From NCBI GenBank assembly GCA_037501455.1, contig CM074857.1, forward strand, positions 30,524,001 through 30,588,000: a stretch of DNA of 64,000 nt, in the 5' to 3' direction. The notes beneath the pieces were generated by a model. It did no database searches, was not told where the DNA came from, and was given only the letters and a program-made list of their open reading frames with translations. Position numbers and translations under genes: made by a program. Below are positions 22,356-32,304 of the stretch, piece by piece (the stretch's first letter is position 1; the number at the start of each line of letters is the position of its first letter). The DNA comes from Lantana camara (Eukaryota > Streptophyta > Magnoliopsida > Lamiales > Verbenaceae).

Positions 22356-24981
22356 TGTGACACCCCGTTCTACAGTTCGGTCAGGTAATTGTGTGATTTA
22401 ATTATTAATTGCGCTTTAAATTAATTGTATTTGAATTATATAAATTATTTGAATTTAATTAAATTTATATGAAATATTTGAACTTAATTGAATTGTTGAT
22501 TATGGACCCTAAACCTTTTAAACCAATTGAACCGAACCAACTGAACCGAAAAACTTTGAACTGAACCCATGAACCGTTTCTTCTCCTCCTCATTCACGTA
22601 ATAACACAGAAGCAACAAGAGCAAGAGAAGCTTCAAACCCTTCAACTTTGATCAATCCTTCCCAAACCAATATCTCACTCGTTTCTCCACCAATTCGCGA
22701 GCTTGAGTAAGTTTCGGAAACTTCTTGATTTGCTCTTCAATTCTATGCCCAAAACTTGAACCCTTTTGGTGTACTTATTGGGTTTGATCAACCTACATGA
22801 ATAGTAAGGGTTTGGCTATTTTTAATGAGTATGTGATCTTGGATTGATATATTTGAATTTTAGCTTCATTTATGAACTCTACATGTTGTCTAAGTTGTAT
22901 TTATTACATGAATTTGGTTGGTGAATGGTTTAAATGCATATAGCCATGGATGTGTTTGATTTTCTTCAATGTGGGTTTGATTCAATATGGCTTTAATTCT
23001 TGTTTTTCTCGAGGCTTTTGTATTTATATATAATTCTTACATGATACTTGTTGTTGTGTTTGAGTTTTACTTGATTTGGTTGAGTTTTTATCAAGTTTGG
23101 CTAATTTGTTTTGTTTCCCCTATTCTGCCGAGAACAGACCTGCGCTCCAGGCCAGGGCGAAACAGCTGTTTCACCCCCTTTTGAAAAATAAAAAAGTTGT
23201 TTCGGTTAAGCGGGAGTTCAAGTCTGAGTCTTGGAAGCAGTCGTTTGGGTTTTGAACTATTTTTGCAAATGGCCTTTTCAAGCTTCAGGGGAGGGTCAGT
23301 AGCTTCCAAAACGGGCGTTTGGTGTTTGTATTGTTTTTGGAAATAGCCATTCCGGAGCTCTCGGTTTTATGTAGAAGCAATCGAAATAGCCGTTTGGATT
23401 TTTAACTAAGGTCGGAAACGGCCGTTTCAGAGGCCGCTGTAGATTTTATGATTTTCAACTTTTCCGGTTTGCTTCCTATGCTTCTTAAATGCTTTTATAT
23501 GTCTTATATGCTCGAAATTTGCTACTTTAGCCTTGTAACTTTTCGTATAACTTGTCTATGCTTGAGATTGAATTGTGGTGTAATTATTTGACTAAATGAA
23601 TGCATTTTAATTGATAAGTGACTTGCATTACATCTCTTGAATACTTTACTTTTTTCGGACGTCGTATTTGGTTTATATAGAGTCTAAGTCTTGGGTTCTC
23701 GTGTTTTCTTTTCAGACGAGGTAGCCTGTGAAGAGCCTAAGACCTAGCTTTGCTCATTCTCACTCCTTTCACTTGCAAGCACAAGGTGAGGTTAGGAACT
23801 TTGTATAGTTATGACCTAAAGCCTTTATGTGACGTTTTCAAGCTTCGCAAGCGATTATATATATTATATCTATATAAATAAGTGTTGGATATGATATGTT
23901 TATGGTCTTGTGGAACAAATTTGATTTGAAATGGTATTTATAAAAGTATAAATAAGCTATTATGGAAAATATTCTATTTTTATGTTCGGTAGCGAGTTTT
24001 GCCATGAAAGATTGGTATATGTTACGTGTATGTGAATGTGGATCCAAGGAGCTATGGGTAAGGAAATCCCAGAACAGTATTGGGCCATCAGGGCACGGCC
24101 TGTGCATAGTCTCTATCCAAGGTATCACGGGTGACCCCGGGAGCTAGGGAAAGCGTGGTATTTTGATGTCTTCGGTGTGAAAGCCGGGGAGGGCACGTTG
24201 TGGGTTAGCAACCCTATGTGAGTTTGTTAAAGTTATGGATGGTAGGGCTACGCGCGTGGCTCTTTCATCATTGGAGTAGAGGCTAGATTTGTTTTTTATT
24301 TTTGTATTATTTTGATATGAGAAGTAAAGATTGTAAGCTCGTCCTCGCCGAGCATGTGGTATGTTCTGTTATGGGAATTATGAATTGGAATAGAATCTTT
24401 GAAATGGTTTTAAGTATATATGTTTGTTTTGAAATGTTTTGGTTTGTAAAACCTATACCGGTTCGTAAATCCACTTTTGTTATGTGCTATGCTTTATATA
24501 TATAATGTGTGGGTGTGCGTTAACCCCCTCACTCAGTCAGTTGACTGACCCCTAGTTTTCTTTTTCAGTTTTAGGTGTTTCTTTTGACCTCGAGCTAGGC
24601 GGAGAAGTGTGTTTTTCGAGTCTCACTTATGGTTCTAAGTCTTGTTTTGCATATGTCTACATACACTCATCTTATTTTGTAATTATGACTTGAATATTTG
24701 GGACTTGATTACTTTTGTTTTGATGAGGCCGTGAGGGCCATTGTACATGATGATTATGTGTTGGTACCTATAAGTATATATGATATGCACATAATCTACT
24801 TGTCTTGATTTTATTTGTTTAGCTTCCGCGCACTCTGAGTTAGTTTAGTTAGCTCCGTCTGGCTTAGTGAGTGAGTTGGTATGTCATTCGCTAAGGTTCG
24901 GATTCGGGTATGGACTTTCCATTTCATAACCGGGTTTGGATCTTGGTGCGGGGGATGTGGTCCCTACGCTAGGGTGCTACA
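22356..24981 (+). repeat. Gypsy A 3' LTR (2626 bp)
   Basis: Starts TGTGACACCCCG and ends AGGGTGCTACA. Contains the palindromes GAAACAGCTGTTTC (23159-23172) and GAAACGGCCGTTTC (23415-23428), a TATATATA run near 24495-24504, the hairpin CAGTCAGTTGACTG (24534-24547) and a downstream GAGCTAGGCGGAG block. It is longer than the visible part of the 5' LTR because the latter is cut by copia-1. Confidence 0.92.
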
Positions 24982-25402
24982 TTTATATATTTAAAAATAA
25001 AATTAATAATATAATAACAAATATTTACCATCCACATATATGTATATTTTTACTAATAAAAATTATTATTACTTATTGATCAATAAAAATGATATCACTT
25101 AATTGTACAACTAAACATAAAGAGAAAATATATGAAATTATTTATTAAAGAGTGTAAAAAAGAATAAAATAATAAATTTAATAGATAGAGACGATAAAAA
25201 TGAAATACAAAAAGACAATGAAATTTTGGAATGACTCTGTACAAATCAAACACAAGACATATGACTTAGACTCAAATATAAATCAAAAGGCGATGATGAT
25301 ACTTACGAATACCGTAAATGCATATATACGTGCAATGATCGTAATTTACAATATTTATAAGAATATAATGCACGATTATGATATATAAGAACATTCGAGC
25401 AC
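24982..25402. other. AT-rich stretch without recognisable gene
   Basis: Sequence between gypsy A and the MITE, dominated by A/T homopolymers and short repeats, with no sustained reading frame and no LTR or RNA-gene signature. The first five bases (TTTAT) would be the right target duplication of A, but the left copy is outside the window. It may be old non-repetitive host DNA or a decayed repeat. Confidence 0.5.
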
Positions 25403-25960
25403 CTATAATGCATGGACACGGACACAACGATACGGACACGACACGACACGGACACGACGCCACAAATTTTTTTAGAAAAATTAAGATACAACACGACTAT
25501 ATAATATATAAATAAATATATTCATATTTATTAATTAATTTACAATAAGATATATATAAGAATAATAAAGATTACAAATTTAAATAAAATTCATTCTTAT
25601 CAAATTCAATATTTAAAGTGATTATAGACAATATTATTCTTTTTTGAATGTTACGATATTATGAGAAGAATTTAAAATAAAAAATTTAAATCAATATTAT
25701 ATATTTTTTAGTAATTTACATAATTATTTTTTTAAAAAATATATAATCCTAAAATTTTAATTAAAAAATTTTTAAAAAATAATTTGTTTAGCATTCCCGT
25801 GTCCCCGCATGTCCCATATGTGTCCCAGCCATATCGTTTTTTTTAAATTTGGATACTTTTTGACGTGTCGGACATGTGTCGGTGCCATGTCTAAGTCGTG
25901 TCCGTATCCGCATGTCCGACACTGCACGGGATGAAAAACCGGAGTGTCCGTGCATTAGAG
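25403..25960. mobile_element. Small non-autonomous DNA transposon (MITE) with GACACG repeats
   Basis: Inverted termini CTATAATGCATGGACAC (25403-25419) and, reverse-complemented, CTCTAATGCACGGACAC (25944-25960), with two mismatches in 17. Directly outside are TCGAGCAC (25395-25402) and TCGAACAC (25961-25968), an 8-bp duplication with one mismatch, as made by hAT-type transposases. Subterminal GACACG/CGTGTC repeats cluster at both ends (25414-25456 and 25795-25920) around an AT-rich core, with no transposase frame. Assignment to hAT rests only on the 8-bp duplication; a Mutator-like origin (9 bp) cannot be excluded. Confidence 0.65.
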
Positions 25961-25997
25961 TCGAACACTTTTGATATGCAATTGAAATCACACGGTA

Positions 25998-28949
25998 CGT
26001 AGCACCCACAACGATAGACGCCACATGCCCTGCACCATAAGTCCAGTCCACCTATGAAATGGACAGTCCATACATGAACCGGACTCATAGCGAACAGGTG
26101 ACAAAGAAAAACGATCCTAGCTGGGTGAAAATCTAACCCTATACCAATCAATCAATCAAAGAATACTCGATAAGTGCAATGCGGAAGTAAATAACATCAT
26201 ACGTGAACTCCAAATAGCTACAAGTCCTAACCTTAACATGAACATAATTAAATTCACATGCAACCAAACAACGGGTTCAACTAAACATTTAACTTGTCCT
26301 GAATCAATATCCACAATCTTATAATTGGCACACATGCTCAAATGCATAAAGAATTACAAATTGAACCATAACGATGTAAATGTGACTCAAGTGTAAAAGT
26401 GAGACTTGAAATAAACAGTAAGACTCGACTTTCGCCTAGCAAAACCTGCAAGAAACTGAAGGAGCGGAAAGAGGGGTCAGTCTCTAGAAGACTGAGTGAG
26501 CAGGAGTACGCATATATATAGAACATGTACATGCAAGTTATAAATCCCGAGCAAAGTTTTATTTGAAATTATTGCTCGCGGGGGGCAAGAATATGGCCAG
26601 ACAATGCTCGGTCTTTACGACTAATTCGTATTAAATTCCTTAAGTTCGTAATTCATGAATAATCATTGTGACTCGACGAGTGAGCGTGCATAATCTCCAA
26701 CCAAACTCCGACCGTGTACAAGAAACGTGACTTAGTACTTTTAAATACGTGATCATGCAATACATAATAATACATGTGAATAGAACATTCATGAAATAAC
26801 CGTAATAATAATCGTAATCCTGATTGTAATAATAATAATAATAGTTCCAACCTTCTTCCTCCGGGGCCAAGGGTTTGCAAGGTCCTACCACCTCGTTCGT
26901 TCGTTCTGAGTCGGGGGATTATAACTCACCCGCTCCTTCGATTGGGTAACACCACCGCCTTAAGAATAACTCACCTTCCACACTACACGATAGTGTGATA
27001 AATTCTCGAAGGATACTCTATGTGAATGGATGGTCCGACGGCCCGATGCCCTACCGGGTTCGATGCACACTTTTCCCCAGGCCCAATAATACATGAACAT
27101 GATCGTGTGTAATCTCGCCAATACATTTAAATCATGAGAATAAGAATAACAATACATTTCAAATCCCTTGAGAAAGGTTTACTTAATAAGAATTTACCCG
27201 ATGACATTGCTTTGAAATCAATATATATATATATATATATATACGTTAGGTTTTTTGGCCAAAACTTATCACATAAAGGTGGTAGGGTTTAATACGTAAT
27301 TAGAACAAAAACAACCTCACCTAGAATACCACGAGACAAGAGAAATGAGTAATACGGGTGCCTATTCAACCCGGAAGTCTCCGCCCTGGAGATGAACTGT
27401 ACAAGAGAAGGAATAACGTGTACACGTGAGAAATTACTCAATATAAAACCAAATAAGACGCACGACATTGATATGAAGTGGTGTGGAATGATATGAAATG
27501 ATATAACGTGTGTGCAAGAATTTAAAATGGTATGCTATGTTATGATAGTGTTCATGTGCACAATTAATGTTCCACGTAACTAGCTATGAAATCATTTAGA
27601 TCATGTAAGTACATAGAACAATACCAACACCTTTATAATTAAATAAATTATCAAGAAAGTGACACTTAACATGTAAAACATTCAATTAACACATAAGAAA
27701 TGCAATTAAGTCCAAGGAGGTCACATGAACACACACTTAAATCATACAAATTTAATTCATTTAAACCACGGAGTTACAATCGAGTGTAAGAAATTAAGAA
27801 ACATAGAGTGTCAAATAATAACATAATTATCATTTAATCAAGTATACAATTCATATAAGTGACATACGGAAGTCAAGGAAATGAAAGGAAGGCACGAAGA
27901 GAGGTTTTGGCGAAGTTTAGCAAAAGCTGACAGATTTCGAAAATGCGCAGGCTGTAGAAAATTGAGAATATCTCGAGTTCTAGAAGTTGGAATTATTTTT
28001 TTTTTCGGGTATGAAATTAGATAAATAGTCCTTTCTAATGATATATGGCTGAAATCGTGGTTCAAAGTGATTTGAAAATGGCGTAGGTCTGAAGTTGGGC
28101 GAATGCAGATTTTCGGTAAAGTGGCGACACAAAATTGAAATGATTACAAATCACAAACCAGAAAGGATTTTGAGGTGATTCCAATTGGATAATACTCTAG
28201 ACTTCAAAAGGTTTCTGTGGTAAAAAATTCAGGCCAATCAGAGCAATTTTGAAGGGGTAAACGGCCGTTTGAAATTTGGCCTGAAAGCAGAAACAACCGT
28301 GTGAAGGTTCTCGGGTGAGACAGGGGCTTGCTAAACGGGCGTTTGGTAAATGAACTGAGGCCCAAACGGCCGTTTGGATACGTTCTATCCGAAAAAATGC
28401 AAAGCAGTAGTAGTAACACGTCGGGGGTGGTTTCAAAACCACCCCAAACCTCAACCCAACCAAAATAACTCACAAATACACCAAAATACAAGATATATCA
28501 CACTTATTAAACATTAAAACGAGTATTAATCCACAAACCCACATCAAAACATATATATATATACCCATATATATACACATATACATCAACAAAATTCTTG
28601 CAATAAATTCATAGATCCAAACATATATTAGCATAATATCATCAAGGAACAAGAATCTAAACTTAGATTATAAAAACCCTAACAAAAATACCCATTCACA
28701 CACTTATATACATATATAAATACAAACCTTGGAATGAAATGATGTAGATTATGAAGATGATGCCTTGATTCCTCCTTCTTCTTCATCTTGCTTGGATAAA
28801 AAATGGAGATGTGTGTATGTGAAGGGTTTGAGAGAAAGAGAGAGGTGTGTGTGTTAGAGATTTTGTATGTGTGTGTATAATGTTTATGTGATTGTGTATA
28901 TAGGTATTATATGATATGATTTGTTTGTATGTATGTAATGTAATGAAAG

Positions 28950-28995
<46 letters not shown>

Positions 28996-29185
28996 TTGTA
29001 TGTATAAAGTGAAATGTAATATTATAAGTATATAAGTACAAGTACTTTATAATCTAATATATATAATGTATGCATGAAATGTATATGATGTATAGTTATA
29101 TAATAATAATAATAATAATAATAATATATGATGGTTATGTGTATGATATATATATATATATATAATAATATATATGTATATGATA

Positions 29186-29237
<52 letters not shown>

Positions 29238-29538
29238 GCATAAATATGAGTCATATAAGGCTACTATTTTATAAAATAGTTTTAGTGTATGTATATATAT
29301 ATAAGTTGGAAAAATTATGAAATTCTTATGAAATGAAATGGAATATGTATATTTTATGGAATGAAATGTATAAGTTAGGAAATAAAATGAATGTAATTAC
29401 AATTAAGGTTCTCACCTGAGGAAAATAAATCACATAATTCACTTAGACACATAATTTAAATAAGCATGCATGATTCTAACTCTCAACACTCACACATGTG
29501 GCGCGCGTACCTGTACGACGAAAACACGGGACGTCACA
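25998..29538 (-). repeat. Element C 3' LTR (3541 bp)
   Basis: On the minus strand it starts TGTGACGTCCCGTG at 29538 and ends ...GTGCTACG at 25998. It contains palindromes CCAAACGGCCGTTTGG (28362-28377) and AAACGGCCGTTT (28259-28270), the hairpin 26478-26494, and expanded (AT)n runs at 28954-28992 and 29193-29233 plus (TAA)n at about 29098-29126. LTR2 lacks most of this microsatellite growth. Confidence 0.88.
28954..29233. repeat. AT and TAA microsatellites in element C LTR
   Basis: A run of about 19 AT units (28954-28992), a TAA run (about 29098-29126) and an AT run of about 20 units (29193-29233). The corresponding part of the other LTR (45790-45960) has only short AT runs, so the expansion came after insertion. 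Confidence 0.85.
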
Positions 29539-29574
29539 ACCTTCCCCCCTTAAGAAGGACCTGTCCTCAAGTCC
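29539..29574 (-). promoter_or_regulatory. Element C polypurine tract and stem-loop
   Basis: Minus strand: purine run AAGGGGGGAAGG (within 29541-29552) next to the 3' LTR, preceded by GGACTTG-AGGA-CAGGTCC (29557-29574), a 7-bp stem with one G-T pair. Confidence 0.7.
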
Positions 29575-30512
29575 AATGCCTCGAGTTATGGACTTTAAGC
29601 ACCATTTCTCCGTGTTCATCCCACGCGGCGTTCTCGACATCCCAATAGGAATTAGTTCAGAAAAGGTCTTCAAGCAACAGGGGTTCTTGACTTCGCTGTA
29701 GAGAAGATTCGTCCTCGAACTTAATCCGGTGTTAAGCGAGTAGCTCAGTCAGGCTCGTACAACAAGAGGGTCCGAAGAATTCATCTCTTATTGCTTAAGT
29801 CTATAACGACCTAACTCTTGGGGCTTCGTTTGAAATGAGTATGGTGCCTTAGACAACCACTAACTCACAACCATGAACCTAACCGAACTCTTCAATGCTT
29901 CAAAATCTAGGTTAGATGTTGGGAGAATCGAACCATTCTTGATCAAGTACTCCGGTGTAGTTGTTGAAAGCTTGACTCCACAATTCTCCACGACCCTTAA
30001 CTCACAATGAAACCTACACACTCTCGAAAACTAAGCTGCCTCCAGAGTAAGCTCACTAACATGCAAAAACTCACGCACCCGGCATGCTCAAAGAAATAGT
30101 CATCATGCACATGCAATAAATAACGATGAGTGCATGAATGTTTTAATGTACCTTGCACTAAAGAATGAAATAGGTGATGATGATCTCGTTGCTTGTGGGA
30201 ATGCATTACCCTATGGTTGAGTTGTTTCCTGACTTCTTTCTTATACCCTTAGCATGTGCCCAGTCCTTAATCAATCCCATCTTCCGAATAACCCGATTCT
30301 TGATTACCCTTCGCATTCTTCCACTTTGTTCTCTCAAATTCTTGAGTGTGTGTGCTCGACTTTGATTCAATTGACTCGTTTTCTTAACGAGTTATATTTG
30401 GTAACTTCAGATGCTCTAGCTCCGGTTTCTGACCTTAGAGGTGTCTCTAGCTCATCATGGAAAAATGACTGACGAACCGGTAATTCCATCTTGCTCATGT
30501 TATGTCCCACCT
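29575..30512 (-). other. Element C interior, 3' part
   Basis: Downstream of the decayed frame. The segment nearest the LTR (29575-30150) has coding-like minus-strand stretches (for example TTTPEYLIKNGSILP and FSELIPIGMSRTPRGM) that recur in the second copy at 46282-46925, with a donor-like AAG/GTACAT near 30155. No known domain. Nothing recognisable at 30160-30512. Confidence 0.4.
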
Positions 30513-31943
30513 TCAATGCTCGGTTGGACTCTCACTTTCACCATCACAGAACATGATAATCTGACCGGGCTTTCCTTTACCAGGTATTCTCTTCACTATT
30601 TCTTCTAATTCTTTCATGGCTCCATTAACCTCGGTGTTCGAAGCTTACGATACAAACTCAACCACTTTAAATCTTAGAAGATTGAGTTCTACGTGGCCTT
30701 TAAATGAGATGTCAATGATGTCTTTCACAATCATCGATCATTTCTTTTCCATCTTATCGATACGATTCTTAAATATCTCTTGAGCTTGCAGTTTTATCTA
30801 CTTTAGTACCCCGTTCCTCCTAACAACTCCTTGGAGTTCTAGTCATATTGGTTTTGAAGTTCTTCGAGTGCTAAAATTTTCCAACTCATTCCTTATAGCT
30901 TTTTGTGGGGTCCCGTAACTTGTTAAGCCTTGCATTTTCGTTGTCCCTACTAAAAGTACTTCCTTAGTACGACCGGTAGTTCAAATTTATTCCTTTGTTA
31001 TGCTGTCCCCCTTAAGAATTTCCTTCTTTGTTTGTTGAACTCGGTCCATCATTTCCTTGACCCAAAATTCTCAACTTCTTCAAAATCATCTTCCTCGAAT
31101 TGATTGGTTCTAAATATGTAGTGTGTTCGATGCCCTTATCATATTCACTTTGTAATGATTGGTTAGGACAACAACCATATTTATTTCGTTCCCAATTCTT
31201 CCCATTCCAATTCTTCTAGCTCCCAAAATCCCGTTCCATTCCCATTTGCTTTTTTACAAACCCCAAAATTCTTTTCTTGATCCAAACATGACTCGGCTAA
31301 GATAACTTGTGATAAATGGGTGAAGGAGATTTCCTATTAAGCAAACACCAAACTATGTATGTTGGGTAAGAATGCTCAATGTATGTCGCACAATGTTAAC
31401 AATTAGGGTATGTAACAAATTTAAGCAACTGTATCAATTAAACTCATATATAAGGGAATTAAATAATTTAACACAATGAATGATGCACGTGCCATAAATG
31501 CGAGTACCTTTCACTAAAGGGATAAGCTTTAGATCGGTAAGTTGGTCCCTTATTCTCGAATTTTTTGATTACCTCTTGCTTACCCACGGTCTTCCAAACT
31601 TCCTTGATTTCCTTGCATCAACTTACGTACTCCAAAGCTCGGATTTGTTGTTTTAGTTCCAATTCTTCTATAACCGAACATCTTGATACTTCAATCCTTC
31701 CCGAAGCCAATTCCAAGTTTTCTTTAATTTCTTGTATCTCTTGTGTAACCCCATGGTCCAAATTTCTTAAATTTTCTTGCATCAAACGGTATATTCTCGT
31801 GACCCGAGGTGACTTGGTCCCCTCAATTCTTTCCTAGAACTAATACCTCATTGGTCCAATTCTTGACCGTAGTTGTTACCTTGACCTAAACCTCCTTGTT
31901 CTAACCTCGAAGAATTCCAACGGTCGAGCACTTCACCTTCCAT
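30513..31943 (-). pseudogene. Element C interior: decayed coiled-coil-rich reading frame, function unknown
   Basis: Unrecognised protein relic on the minus strand. A plausible start is the ATG at 31943-31941 (MEGEVLDRWN...). After one stop and a frame change comes a helix-rich stretch with RIYRLMQENLRNL, TQEIQEIKENLELASGRIEV and EELELKQQIRALEYV (about 31810-31640), with hydrophobic spacing like a coiled coil. GT (near 31508) and TTGCTTAATAG (near 31335) look like intron borders. The next part has acidic FWELEELEWEELG and QFEEDDFEEVENFG, then one frame from about 31080 to 30513 with KEMMDRVQQTKKEILKG, KAIRNELENF, LQAQEIFKNRIDKMEKK and MKELEEIVKRIPGKGKPG. That frame is broken by about seven stops. 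No zinc knuckle, protease, RT or integrase motif is seen. It could be a diverged Gag or a captured gene. Confidence 0.45.
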
Positions 31944-32304
31944 AGTCGAGTGTCTTGCTTGTCTTTTTTTTAAATCAAAAAGTTGAGCGGTCTCTTAGTT
32001 TGCCTTAATTCGATCTTCAACTTCGTCTAAAAATCATAGTGTCTCGGTTCATCTCTTTCTTTCCATTTCGCTACTTCAACCTTGAAAAATCTTCTTCTTT
32101 CTTGCCCCGAACCTAATTTCTCAACCCGAATTATCTTGACTTAGCCCTTCACTCCGACAACTCAACCTCAATTCAAACTACTTAAAGGTCCCCAACTTGA
32201 TTGTAAATTTGAATCTTAAATCTTAAAGCTTTCAAGTTTTTTCCTTCACTTCTTCCTTGAATTAAACGAGCCTCTTGAGCCTGATTGATCAACTCCGTTT
32301 ACGG
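31944..32304 (-). other. Element C leader, part nearest D
   Basis: Between the putative start of the decayed frame and the D insertion point. No sustained frame; a purine-rich minus strand and a block (ggcctcttgaactgat-like) shared with G near 61045-61085, marking it as the C-family leader. Confidence 0.5.
32300..32304. repeat. Target site duplication of element D, left copy
   Basis: TACGG directly before TGTAACACCCCG; identical TACGG at 42273-42277 directly after GCTACA. Confidence 0.95.

Larger units (their letters stand above)
6592..24981 (+). mobile_element. Gypsy A: decayed Tekay/Del-type chromovirus (nested host of B)
   Basis: Plus-strand Ty3/gypsy element. Visible order: truncated 5' LTR (6592-7884), primer site, gag, zinc knuckles, protease, RT, N-terminal RNase H (to 10831), insertion of element B (10832-20701), RNase H end, integrase and chromodomain-like tail (20702-22340), polypurine tract, and 3' LTR (22356-24981). 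The first half of its 5' LTR lies left of the window because copia-1 split it. Its protein segments align residue by residue with young element D, but A carries many stops and frameshifts. It is a dead copy older than both B and copia-1. Confidence 0.93.

Noticed and set aside
29041..29241. Open frame rich in Ile-Tyr over AT microsatellites
   Set aside because: Product of (AT)n and (TAA)n; no coding signal.
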